From assembly GCA_963702105.1 (NCBI GenBank), contig OY969712.1, positions 1,674,001-1,738,000 on the forward strand: a DNA stretch of 64,000 nucleotides, in the 5' to 3' direction. This stretch comes from ZC4RG20 sp963702105 (lineage in GTDB: Bacteria > Pseudomonadota > Gammaproteobacteria > Steroidobacterales > Rariloculaceae). Positions 15,260-24,140 of the stretch are shown piece by piece. The notes beneath the pieces were generated by a model. It was not told where the DNA came from and did no database searches. It saw only the letters and a list, made by a program, of their open reading frames with translations. Positions within the stretch are counted from its first letter, which is position 1; every line of letters starts with the position of its first letter. The position numbers were made by a program, and so were the translations under genes.

Positions 15260-18031
15260 GTGAGCGAAGTCGAGGAGGCAACCGCGGTCGGCGCCCCCAA
15301 GGCGGAGCCGGCGGCGGCCTCGGCGGCAGAGCCCGAGCCGCCCGCCGCGGCGAAGCCCGCGCCGCTCTCGGCGCCGAAGCCGAGGGCGCCGGGGGCGGAG
15401 CACGAGCACGGAACGCCGGAGCGGGGCGCCGAGCCCGTGCGGCGCACGGACGACTTCGCTGGCCGCCCGGTCGAGGAAACGCTCGCGGCTTTCGGCGTCG
15501 ACGCCGAGCGCGGGCTCGCCGACTCCGAGATCGGGCCGCGCCTCGAGCGCTACGGCTACAACGAGATCGACGAGAAGGAAGAGGCGCTCTGGCATCGCGT
15601 CTTCCGCCGCTTCTGGGGACCGATCCCGTGGATGATCGAGACGGCCGCCGTGCTCTCGGCCGTCGTAGAGAAGTGGGACGACTTCGTGATCATCGCGATC
15701 ATGCTGCTCGTCAATGCGGGACTCGACTTCCTGCAGGAGCACCGCGCGTTGAACGCGCTCAAGGCGCTCAAGCAGCGTCTGGCCAACGAGGTCGTCGTCC
15801 TGCGCGACGGGAAGTTCAGGACGCTGCCGGCCCGCGAGCTCGTCCCGGGCGACGTCGTGAAGCTGCGTATCGGCAACGTCGTGCCGGCCGACGTCCAGCT
15901 CGTGGGCGGGAATTATCTGCTCGTCGATCAGTCCGCCTTGACGGGGGAATCGCTGCCGGTCAGCAAGAAGGCCGGCGACGTGGCCTATGCGAATACGATC
16001 GTCAGGCAGGGCGAGATGACGGCCGTCGTCGTGAACACGGCCGCGCGTACGAACTTCCACTCGGTGGTCGCGCTCGTCGCGAAGGCCGAGCGCGAGCAGC
16101 GCAGCCACTTCCAGAAGATGGTTGTCCGGATCGGGGATTTCCTGATCCTCGTGACCGTCGTGCTCGTCGTCATCATCGTCATGGTCAGCCTCTTCCGGCA
16201 CGAGGACCCGCTCGAGATCGTGCGCTTCGCGCTCGTGCTGACCGTCGCCGCCATTCCCGTGGCGCTGCCGGCCGTGCTCTCGGTCACGCTGGCGGTGGGC
16301 GCGCTGAACCTCGCCCGCCGCGAGGCGATCGTGAGCCGGCTGACGGCCATAGAGGAGCTCGCGGGCGTGGACGTGTTCTGCTCGGACAAAACGGGCACCT
16401 TGACGACGAACCAGATGCACGTGGCCGAGCCCGTGACCTTCGGCGGGGCCAGCGATTCGGACCTGTTCGTGACCGCGGTGCTCGCGTCGCGACGCGAGAA
16501 CAACGATCCTATCGAGCTGCCGATCTTCCGCTATCTGCAGGAGCACTTCCCGGAAGTCGATATCGACGCATACCGGCGCATGAGCTTCTCGCCCTTCGAC
16601 CCGATCGCCAAGCGTACCGAGGCCGAGGTCGAGAAGGACGGGGAGCGCTACACGGCGCTCAAGGGTGCCGCGCAGGTCCTGCTCGGCATGACGGAGCTTC
16701 CCGACGAGGCGGCCGCGAAGATCCGCGAGCGCGTCGACGAATTGGCCGGGCGCGGATATCGGACGCTCGCCGTCGGCAGGCGTCGCGGCGATGGCCCGGT
16801 CGAGATGCTGGGCTTGATTCCGCTGTACGATCCGCCGCGTGAAGACTCGAGGCAGGTCATCGCTGACATGCAGGATCACGGCGTGCAGGTCAAGATGATC
16901 ACCGGCGACAATGCCGCAATCGCGCGCGAGATCGGCCGACTGCTCGGTCTCGAGCAGCGCACGTTGCGCTCGGAGCAGCTCTCCGGCGCGGCCAGCAACG
17001 AGCTCCTCGAGCTTGCGTCCGTGTTGTCGGCCGCCATCTTTCAGCGGCTCAAGCCCGAGGTCTCGGCGCGAGAGGCGAGGCAGTTTGCCGCGGACGTCAT
17101 GGACTCCGTCGCGAAGAAATTCGACACCCGACTACTCGAGCGGGAGTTCATCCAGACGCACGAATCGGCGATCGTGGAGATGATCGAGACCGTCGACATC
17201 TTCGCGGAGGTCGTGCCGGAGGACAAATACCGCATCGTCGACACCCTGCAGAAGGGCGGCCACATCGTCGGCATGACCGGGGACGGTGTAAACGATGCGC
17301 CCGCGCTCAAGAAGGCCGACTGCGGCATCGCCGTCTCGAGCGCGACGGACGCGGCGCGCGCCGCGGCCGACATCATCCTGACCGCGCCCGGGCTCGCCGT
17401 GATCAACGAAGCGGTGAAGCAGGCTCGGATCACGTTTGAGCGCATGAAGAGCTACGCGCTGTTCCGTATCGCCGAGACGATACGAATCATTCTGTTCATG
17501 ACGCTGAGCATCGTGGTGTTCGACTTCTATCCGATCACGGCGCTCATGATCATCCTGCTCGCCCTGCTCAACGACATCCCGATTCTCACGATCGCGTACG
17601 ACAATACCCGCGCGGACGAGCGCCCCGTACGCTGGAATCTCTCCGAGACTTTGACCGTCTCGAGCGTGCTCGGGGTCGTGGGCGTCGTCTCGTCCTTCCT
17701 GCTGTTCTTCATCCTGCGCGAGAAGGCGTTCTCGGCCGATGCCGTCAGGACGTTTTTGTTCCTCAAGCTCATCGTCGCCGGTCACAGCACGCTGTACATC
17801 ACGCGCGCGCAGCGATGGTTCTGGCAGCGCCCGTTCCCGGCGCCGCTCCTGCTGGCGGCGACCTTCGGCACCGAGATCGTCGGGACGATATTTGCCGCGT
17901 ACGGCGTGTTCGTCGCGCCCATAGGTTGGAAGTACGCGCTGGCGATCTGGGCATATGCCCTAGCCTGGTTCGCCATCAACGATGGGGTCAAAATGGGGGT
18001 CTATCGCGTGCTGAGACAGCGGCAGGCTTAG
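15260..18031 (+). CDS. P-type ATPase, plasma-membrane proton-efflux type (first copy)
   Basis: Cation pump of the P-type III (H+-ATPase-like) group. 923 residues from GTG 15260, which follows the ftsH stop by 4 bases. Motifs: TGES in the actuator domain, phosphorylated Asp376 in DKTGTLT, TGDGVNDAP hinge, and about ten membrane helices. The N-terminus is a 60-residue Ala/Pro-rich tail. Compared with the second copy it carries an insertion of about 70 residues in the P domain before VVPEDKY (QLSGAASNELLEL to TVDIFAE). Probably exports H+ to hold the membrane potential or pH; Ca2+, K+ or other ions cannot be excluded. Confidence 0.9.
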   Translation: MSEVEEATAVGAPKAEPAAASAAEPEPPAAAKPAPLSAPKPRAPGAEHEHGTPERGAEPVRRTDDFAGRPVEETLAAFGVDAERGLADSEIGPRLERYGYNEIDEKEEALWHRVFRRFWGPIPWMIETAAVLSAVVEKWDDFVIIAIMLLVNAGLDFLQEHRALNALKALKQRLANEVVVLRDGKFRTLPARELVPGDVVKLRIGNVVPADVQLVGGNYLLVDQSALTGESLPVSKKAGDVAYANTIVRQGEMTAVVVNTAARTNFHSVVALVAKAEREQRSHFQKMVVRIGDFLILVTVVLVVIIVMVSLFRHEDPLEIVRFALVLTVAAIPVALPAVLSVTLAVGALNLARREAIVSRLTAIEELAGVDVFCSDKTGTLTTNQMHVAEPVTFGGASDSDLFVTAVLASRRENNDPIELPIFRYLQEHFPEVDIDAYRRMSFSPFDPIAKRTEAEVEKDGERYTALKGAAQVLLGMTELPDEAAAKIRERVDELAGRGYRTLAVGRRRGDGPVEMLGLIPLYDPPREDSRQVIADMQDHGVQVKMITGDNAAIAREIGRLLGLEQRTLRSEQLSGAASNELLELASVLSAAIFQRLKPEVSAREARQFAADVMDSVAKKFDTRLLEREFIQTHESAIVEMIETVDIFAEVVPEDKYRIVDTLQKGGHIVGMTGDGVNDAPALKKADCGIAVSSATDAARAAADIILTAPGLAVINEAVKQARITFERMKSYALFRIAETIRIILFMTLSIVVFDFYPITALMIILLALLNDIPILTIAYDNTRADERPVRWNLSETLTVSSVLGVVGVVSSFLLFFILREKAFSADAVRTFLFLKLIVAGHSTLYITRAQRWFWQRPFPAPLLLAATFGTEIVGTIFAAYGVFVAPIGWKYALAIWAYALAWFAINDGVKMGVYRVLRQRQA

Positions 18032-18089
18032 CCTTTTGGCGGGCCGATGATGCAGCGGACGCGGTGCCCGGGCAAAAGGAGGGCTTCCC

Positions 18090-20675
18090 ATGTCATCTTC
18101 ACTCGACTCGCCCACCACGGCCGATAGCGAGGGCCAGGCTCCGAGCGAGGAAGGGAGGGCGGCTCCGAGCGTCGCCGAGCTGTTCGAGAAATTTCAAAGC
18201 AGCGTCGAGAGCGGCCTCTCCGAAGAGGAAGCTGAGCGTCGGCTCGAGCAGTACGGCCCGAACGCTCTGCAGGAGCGCCGCGTCAGCGTCCTGGCCAAAT
18301 TCCTCGGTTACTTCTGGGGCCCGATCCCGTGGATGATCGAGGTCGCGGCGCTGTTGTCGGCCGTCGCCCGGCACTGGTCGGACCTTGCAGTCATCCTGAC
18401 GCTGCTGCTGTTCAACGCCCTGGTCGGGTTCTGGCAGGAATACAAGGCCGGTAACGCCGTCGAGGCGCTGAAGAAGAGCCTCGCGCTCAAGAGCCGCGTG
18501 CTGCGCGGCGGCCGCTGGCGGGAAATCGATGCGCCGCAGCTCGTTCCGGGCGACGTCGTCCGCCTGCGCCTCGGGGACATCATTCCGGCCGATGCGACGC
18601 TCGTCGACGGCGAGTACTTGAGCGTCGATCAGTCCGCCCTGACGGGCGAATCGCTGCCGGTCAGCAAGAGCGTGGGCGACACTGCCTACTCGGGATCCGT
18701 CGCGAAGCAGGGCGAGATGCTGGCCATCGTCACGAGCACGGGCGCGCGCACGTACTTCGGGCGGACCGCCAAGCTCGTCGAGTCGGCGACGACTGTCTCG
18801 CACTTTCAACGGGCCGTGCTGCGGATCGGCGACTACCTGATCTATGTGAGCCTGGGCCTCGCTGCCGTGCTTATCATCGCTCAGCTGTTTCGGCATGCGC
18901 CGTTGCTGGAGCTCGTTCAGTTTGCGCTGATCCTCGTCGTCGCCTCTATTCCGGTGGCCATGCCCGCCGTCCTGTCGGTGACGATGGCGGTCGGGGCCAT
19001 GGCGCTCGCGAGGATGAAGGCCATTCTCTCGCGTCTCGAGTCCATCGAAGAGATGGCCGGCATGGACATCCTGTGTGCCGACAAGACAGGGACGCTGACG
19101 CAGAACAAGCTCACGCTCGGTGAGCCGCTTACGGTCGCTGCGAAAGACGGGGCCGAGCTGCTGCTCGCCGCGTCGTTGGCCTCGAAGGCGGAGGATCGGG
19201 ATCCCATCGATCTCGCCGTCCTCGCGGGGCTCGAGCATCCGGATGGCCTACAGGGCTATCGGCAGCTCAAGTTCACGCCCTTCGACCCGGTGGTCAAGCG
19301 CACGGAGGCGACGGTCGAAGGGCCGGGGCGCAGCGCGTTCAAGGTCACGAAGGGGGCGCCGCAGGTCATACTCGACCTGTGCTCGCTCGACGCGGCGGGC
19401 CGCCGGAAGGTCGAGGAGGCCGTGGCTTCGTTCGCCCGCAAAGGTTATCGCACGCTCGGCGTGGCGCGCACGGAGTCCGGGGGCACGTGGAGCTTTCTCG
19501 GCGTGCTGCCGCTGTTCGATCCGCCGCGCGAGGACTCGGCGGCCACGGTCAAGGACGCGCGCAAGCACGGCGTCGAGGTGAAGATGGTCACGGGCGACAA
19601 CCTGGCCATCGCCCGCGAGATCGCCGCGACCCTCAATCTCGGCACGGACATCTCGCCCGTCGGGCAGCTGTTCACGGGGGAGGACGGTGCGCTGAGCGAG
19701 GCGACGGCCGAGCAGGTCGAGCGCAGCGACGGTTTCGCGCAGGTCTTTCCGGAACACAAATTCGCCATCGTCAGGGCGCTCCAGGCGCGCGGCCACATCG
19801 TCGGCATGACGGGCGACGGCGTCAACGACGCCCCGGCGCTGAAGCAGGCCGAGGTCGGTATCGCCGTCTCGGATGCGACGGACGCCGCGCGCGCTGCCGC
19901 CGATCTCGTGCTGACGGCGCCCGGCTTGTCGGTCATCGTGCGCGCCATCGAGGAGGCCCGGCGCATCTTCGAGCGCATGAACTCCTACGCCGTCTACCGG
20001 ATCACGGAGACGATCCGCGTCATGGTATTCGTGGTACTTGCGATGTTGGCCTTCGGCTTCTACCCGATCACGGCCATCATGATCATCCTGCTGGCATTCT
20101 TGAACGACGTGCCGATCATGACGATCGCCTACGACCACACACCGCTGGACCCGCAGCCCGTGCGCTGGGAGATGCATCGCGTCATTCTCGTCTCGACGGT
20201 CATGGGGCTGACGGGCGTTGCCGGCAGCTTTCTCATGCTATTCGTGGCCGTGGAGGTGCTGCACCTCGGCATCGCGGAGGTGCAGAGTTTCATCTTCCTC
20301 AAGATGGCCGTGGCCGGCCACCTGACCTTGTTCGTCGCGCGCAGCCGGCGCTTCTTTCTCCAGAAGCCCTATCCCGCTCCGGTCATGATCTGGTCGGCCG
20401 TCGCGACAAAGCTCGCGGCTACACTGCTCGTGGCATACGGTTTCTTCAGCTTCGTGACCCCGATCAGCTGGAGAGCCATCGGCTTGATCTGGGCGTATTC
20501 GATCACCTGGGCCCTGGTCACTGACGCCGCCAAGGTCGCGGTCTACCGCCGGTTGGCCCATACGAGTCCGCGTCATGTCTCGTTCTTGCGACGCATCCAC
20601 GAGCCCGCCACGTCGCATGCGTCGGCTACGACCTCCAAGCTCGCCCGCTATGACGAAACCGGCCGCAGACGATGA
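18090..20675 (+). CDS. P-type ATPase, plasma-membrane proton-efflux type (second copy)
   Basis: Paralogue of the preceding pump, 861 residues. Starts at ATG 18090 with GGAGGGC upstream. Acidic, Ser-rich N-terminal tail; actuator motif TGES; phosphorylation Asp331 in DKTGTLT; GDGVNDAP hinge; C-terminal membrane helices. It lacks the P-domain insertion of its neighbour and has a basic, His/Ser-rich tail after the last helix. The 58 bp spacing suggests cotranscription with ftsH and the first pump. Two adjacent non-identical proton-pump-type ATPases could differ in regulation or ion; that is inference. Confidence 0.9.
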   Translation: MSSSLDSPTTADSEGQAPSEEGRAAPSVAELFEKFQSSVESGLSEEEAERRLEQYGPNALQERRVSVLAKFLGYFWGPIPWMIEVAALLSAVARHWSDLAVILTLLLFNALVGFWQEYKAGNAVEALKKSLALKSRVLRGGRWREIDAPQLVPGDVVRLRLGDIIPADATLVDGEYLSVDQSALTGESLPVSKSVGDTAYSGSVAKQGEMLAIVTSTGARTYFGRTAKLVESATTVSHFQRAVLRIGDYLIYVSLGLAAVLIIAQLFRHAPLLELVQFALILVVASIPVAMPAVLSVTMAVGAMALARMKAILSRLESIEEMAGMDILCADKTGTLTQNKLTLGEPLTVAAKDGAELLLAASLASKAEDRDPIDLAVLAGLEHPDGLQGYRQLKFTPFDPVVKRTEATVEGPGRSAFKVTKGAPQVILDLCSLDAAGRRKVEEAVASFARKGYRTLGVARTESGGTWSFLGVLPLFDPPREDSAATVKDARKHGVEVKMVTGDNLAIAREIAATLNLGTDISPVGQLFTGEDGALSEATAEQVERSDGFAQVFPEHKFAIVRALQARGHIVGMTGDGVNDAPALKQAEVGIAVSDATDAARAAADLVLTAPGLSVIVRAIEEARRIFERMNSYAVYRITETIRVMVFVVLAMLAFGFYPITAIMIILLAFLNDVPIMTIAYDHTPLDPQPVRWEMHRVILVSTVMGLTGVAGSFLMLFVAVEVLHLGIAEVQSFIFLKMAVAGHLTLFVARSRRFFLQKPYPAPVMIWSAVATKLAATLLVAYGFFSFVTPISWRAIGLIWAYSITWALVTDAAKVAVYRRLAHTSPRHVSFLRRIHEPATSHASATTSKLARYDETGRRR

Positions 20676-20783
20676 CGGCGGTGCGAGAATCGGGACGGAC
20701 GCCGGCGCCCGTGAGGGGCACGCCGAGCTCGGTTTCGCGGTTCCGATAAGCTGTTTCCGACCTTCCAGCGGGAGAGAGAACTA

Positions 20784-22418
20784 GTGTCCATTCGAAGCGT
20801 TTCCACGTCCCCTTTCTCGGACCAGCGGCCCGGCACCTCCGGGCTGCGCAAGAAGGTCGCCGTGTTTCTTCGGCCGCACTACCTCGAGAATTTCGTGCAA
20901 TCCGTGCTCGACAGTCTCGAGCCGGCGCAGCGCGAGCTGCTCGTGGTGGGCGGTGACGGGCGCTTCTACAATCGCGAGGCCATCCAGATCGTGCTGCGCA
21001 TGGCGGCCGCGAACGGCGTACGCCGCGTGCTCCTCGGCCGCGCGGGGCTGCTCTCGACGCCGGCCGCGTCGAATTTGATCCGGGCACATGGCGCCGGCGG
21101 CGGCATCGTGCTCTCGGCGAGCCACAACCCGGGCGGCCGCGACGGCGACTTCGGCGTCAAGTTCAACGGGCCGAACGGCGGCCCGGCGGCCGAGCACGTG
21201 ACCGAGGCCATATACGCGCGCAGCCGCGAGCTTACCGAGTACCGGATTCTCGAAGCCGACCCCGTCGACATCGACCGCGAGGGCGACGTGCAGGTCGGCG
21301 GTATGCGCGTCACCGTGCTCGACCCCGTGGCGGACTACGCGGCCCTCATGGAACGCCTGTTCGATTTCGACGCCCTGCACGCGCTCGTCGCTGGCGGCGC
21401 CTTTCGCCTTCGCTACGATGCCATGCACGCGATCACGGGGCCCTATGCGCGCGAGATCATCGAGCGCCGCCTCGGCGCGCCGGCCGGCAGCGTTGTCAAC
21501 GCGGAGCCGTTGCCGGATTTCGGCGGCGGTCACCCCGACCCGAACCTGACCTACGCGCACGAGCTCGTGGAGACCCTGTATGGGCCCGATGCCCCGGACT
21601 TCGGCGCCGCGGCCGACGGCGACGGCGACCGCAACATGATCCTCGGGCGGCGATTCTTCGTAACGCCGAGCGACAGCCTCGCCGTGCTCGCTGCCAACGC
21701 GCGCCTCGTGCCGGGCTACCGCGACGGTCTTGCCGGCGTCGCGCGCTCGATGCCCACGAGCCGGGCCGCAGACCGCGTCGCGGCCAGACTCGGCATTCCT
21801 TGCTTCGAGACGCCGACGGGCTGGAAGTACTTCGGCAATCTGCTGGACGCCGGACGCATTACACTCTGCGGCGAGGAAAGCTTCGGCACGGGCTCGAACC
21901 ACGTGCGGGAGAAGGACGGCCTCTGGGCGGTGCTGTTCTGGCTCAACCTGCTGGCCGTGCGGCGCGAGCCCGTCAAGCAGATCCTCCACTCGCATTGGCG
22001 CGAGTTCGGCCGCGATCTCTATACCCGCCACGACTACGAAGGCCTGGACTCTGCGGCCGCCCAGGCCCTCATGGCCGACCTGCGCGGCGGCCTGAGCGGG
22101 CTCCGGGACCGCGCCTTCGGCGCGCGTAGCGTGCGCGCGGCCGACGACTTCCGCTACGTCGATCCCGTGGACGGCAGCGAAAGCCGAGGGCAGGGCATCC
22201 GTGTCATGTTCGACGACGACGCGCGCATCGTCTACCGGCTCTCGGGCACCGGGACCGAAGGCGCGACGCTGCGCGTCTACATCGAGCGGCCGGAGCCGGA
22301 CCCTGCGCGCCAGACCGAGGACGCGCAGGCGGCGCTCGCCGATCTCATCGCGACCGCTCGCGAGATCGCCGGCATCGAAACACGGACGGGGCGTTCGGCG
22401 CCTGACGTCGTGACTTGA
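20784..22418 (+). CDS. pgm: Phosphoglucomutase (alpha-D-glucose phosphate-specific)
   Basis: Interconverts glucose 1-phosphate and glucose 6-phosphate through a phosphoserine. 544 residues, the E. coli Pgm type. Catalytic Ser113 lies in LSASHNPGG, the Mg2+ loop DGDGDR begins at Asp278, the sugar-binding loop is CGEESFGTGS, and the phosphate-binding loop near the end is RLSGTGTEG. GTG start at 20784 with GGGAGAGAG upstream. It links glucan phosphorylase (8230-10773) to glycolysis and to G6PDH in the same window. Confidence 0.95.
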   Translation: MSIRSVSTSPFSDQRPGTSGLRKKVAVFLRPHYLENFVQSVLDSLEPAQRELLVVGGDGRFYNREAIQIVLRMAAANGVRRVLLGRAGLLSTPAASNLIRAHGAGGGIVLSASHNPGGRDGDFGVKFNGPNGGPAAEHVTEAIYARSRELTEYRILEADPVDIDREGDVQVGGMRVTVLDPVADYAALMERLFDFDALHALVAGGAFRLRYDAMHAITGPYAREIIERRLGAPAGSVVNAEPLPDFGGGHPDPNLTYAHELVETLYGPDAPDFGAAADGDGDRNMILGRRFFVTPSDSLAVLAANARLVPGYRDGLAGVARSMPTSRAADRVAARLGIPCFETPTGWKYFGNLLDAGRITLCGEESFGTGSNHVREKDGLWAVLFWLNLLAVRREPVKQILHSHWREFGRDLYTRHDYEGLDSAAAQALMADLRGGLSGLRDRAFGARSVRAADDFRYVDPVDGSESRGQGIRVMFDDDARIVYRLSGTGTEGATLRVYIERPEPDPARQTEDAQAALADLIATAREIAGIETRTGRSAPDVVT

Positions 22419-22434
22419 GCGTCGGCGCCGGTGG

Positions 22435-22508
22435 CATCGGCGCGTCTACGTCGGCAGCGGGGCGGAGACATCGGCGCGTCTGCGTCGGCAGCTGGGCGGA
22501 GGCATCGG
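22435..22508 (+). repeat. Two and a third tandem 34 bp repeats downstream of pgm
   Basis: Units begin at 22435 and 22469 (each starting CATCGGCGCGTCT and ending GGGCGGAG) with two or three mismatches between them, and a third truncated copy begins at 22503. They fill the space between the convergent pgm and metal-transporter genes. No gene is supported in the gap. Confidence 0.75.
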
Positions 22509-22592
22509 CATAAGAGCCTCCGGTTACCACCGTCGCCCTATCCCGTTCATGAATCAGGCGGACTAGCGAGGACCGACTGCCGAGCCCCGAGC

Positions 22593-23369
22593 CTACAGCC
22601 GCCCGCGTCTTTTCGAGAGCAGCGAGAGCAGGAACAGCGATGCCCCGACGAGGATGATTGCGGGCCCTGCGGGGAAATGCGCGGCCTGGGCGACGAGAAT
22701 GCCGGCGACGCTCGCGACGACGCCGATCGCGGCGCTCAGGGCCGCGTACTGCTGCATGTTGGCGCTGATCATGCGCGCCGTGGCGGGCGGCACGATCACG
22801 AGCGCGCCGACGAGCAGCGAGCCCGTGACCTTGACGCCGACGGCCACGATGAGCGCGACGGCGCCGAGATACAGCAGGTTGTAGCGTTTCGCGCCGATGC
22901 CCTCGACGGCCGCGAGCTCGGGTGCGATGCCGATCAGCATCATGCCGCGATAGATGCGGCGCACCACGAAGCACACGAGAGCCGAGACGACGATGGCCGT
23001 CGTCGCGCCGACGGCCGTGACGTGCGCGATGTCGCCCAGCAGGCTCTCGAGCAGGTCGGGCTGCGGCACGACGAGGAAGCCGAGCGCGAGACTCGAGACG
23101 AAGACGATGCCGACGAGCGTCTCGAGCGAAAGCAGCGTTTTCTCGCCGAGCTGCCAGATCAGCAGGATGCCGACGGCGAGCGAGGCGAAGGCCCCGAAAG
23201 CAACGTCGATGCCGAAGGCGAACGCGAGACCCATGCCGGGCAGTGCGACATGACCGAGGGCATCGCCGACGAGCGCCATGCGGCGCGTGATCATGAGCGA
23301 GCCGAGGTAGCCGGCTGCGCCGCCGACGAACGCGCCGACGACGAGACTGAAGAACAAGGAATCAGCCAT
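22593..23369 (-). CDS. ZnuB-like metal ABC transporter permease
   Basis: Integral membrane subunit of a zinc/manganese-type ABC importer (ABC-3 family). 258 residues, 8-9 helices, with the family's N-terminal motif (MALVGDALGHVALPG) and the cytoplasmic-loop region GSLLVGALVIVPPATAR. ATG 23369 overlaps the end of the ATPase gene by 8 bases. No substrate-binding protein or Zur/MntR-type regulator is encoded next to it, so the ion is not settled; Zn2+ or Mn2+ is likely. Confidence 0.88.
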   Translation of the reverse strand: MADSLFFSLVVGAFVGGAAGYLGSLMITRRMALVGDALGHVALPGMGLAFAFGIDVAFGAFASLAVGILLIWQLGEKTLLSLETLVGIVFVSSLALGFLVVPQPDLLESLLGDIAHVTAVGATTAIVVSALVCFVVRRIYRGMMLIGIAPELAAVEGIGAKRYNLLYLGAVALIVAVGVKVTGSLLVGALVIVPPATARMISANMQQYAALSAAIGVVASVAGILVAQAAHFPAGPAIILVGASLFLLSLLSKRRGRL

Positions 23370-24060
23370 GCGTGTGCCGGTAGAACTTCGCTTCGGTGCC
23401 GTAGACGCTGCGCAGGACCTCGGGGTCGAGGATCGTTTTCGGCTCGCCATAGCAGGCCACGGTGTTGTTGATGCAGAGCACGTGGTCCGCCTCGCTGTAG
23501 ACGGTGCTGAGGTCGTGCGTCACGAGAATCATCGAGAGGCGCCTTTCCCGTCGCGTGCGCCGCAGCAGGTTGTTGATCGTCTCCTCGCCGCCGATGTCTA
23601 CGCCGGCCGTCGGCTCGTCGAACAGGATCACGTTTGGATCGTTCATGAGGGCCCAGGCGACGAGAATGCGCTGGAACTGGCCCGAGGAGAGCAGGCCGAG
23701 CGGCTTGGCCGGGAAGGCCGGGTCCGTTATTCCGACCTCGCGGAGCAGCCCCGGCACGTCGCGGCGCGGGCCGGTGCCCAGCGCGAAGAAGTCCGCCACC
23801 GTGACGGGCAGCTCGCGATTCAGCGGAATCCGCTGCGGCACGTAGCCGATGCGCGCGTCGCGTCGCCACTCGACGCGGCCGCCGTGCGGTAGCAGGCCGA
23901 GCAGCGAGCGCAGCAGCACGGTTTTGCCGGCGCCGTTCGGCCCGAGGATCACGAGGGTCTCCTGATCCTCGAGGTCGAAGCTCAGCCGGTCGAGCACGAG
24001 CTTGCCGTCGAGCTCGACGGTCAGGTCGCGGACGCTGAGGATGGGGTCGCGGTTCTTCAA
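23362..24060 (-). CDS. ZnuC-like metal ABC transporter ATP-binding protein
   Basis: ATPase subunit of the importer whose permease overlaps its 3' end. 232 residues. Walker A GPNGAGKT, signature LSSGQFQR (a variant of LSGGQ), Walker B ILFDEPTAGVD, H-loop THDLSTVY. The start is taken as TTG 24060 with AAGG about 9 bases upstream; no ATG or GTG fits the start of the fold. The longer frame upstream is a shadow of the MFS gene. The C-terminal His-containing end (YRHTHG) is common in this family. Confidence 0.87.
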   Translation of the reverse strand: MKNRDPILSVRDLTVELDGKLVLDRLSFDLEDQETLVILGPNGAGKTVLLRSLLGLLPHGGRVEWRRDARIGYVPQRIPLNRELPVTVADFFALGTGPRRDVPGLLREVGITDPAFPAKPLGLLSSGQFQRILVAWALMNDPNVILFDEPTAGVDIGGEETINNLLRRTRRERRLSMILVTHDLSTVYSEADHVLCINNTVACYGEPKTILDPEVLRSVYGTEAKFYRHTHG

Positions 24061-24140
24061 GGGGTGCCTTCGGCCGGCGCAAAGAACGGCAAGTATAAAC
24101 GGCCGCGTCGGGGCGGCCAGCAGGGAAACTCCAGGAAGCG

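Noticed and set aside
15074..16879. 601-codon minus-strand frame opposite the first P-type ATPase
   Set aside because: Rich in His, Arg and Asp as expected from reversed codons of the pump; no motif.
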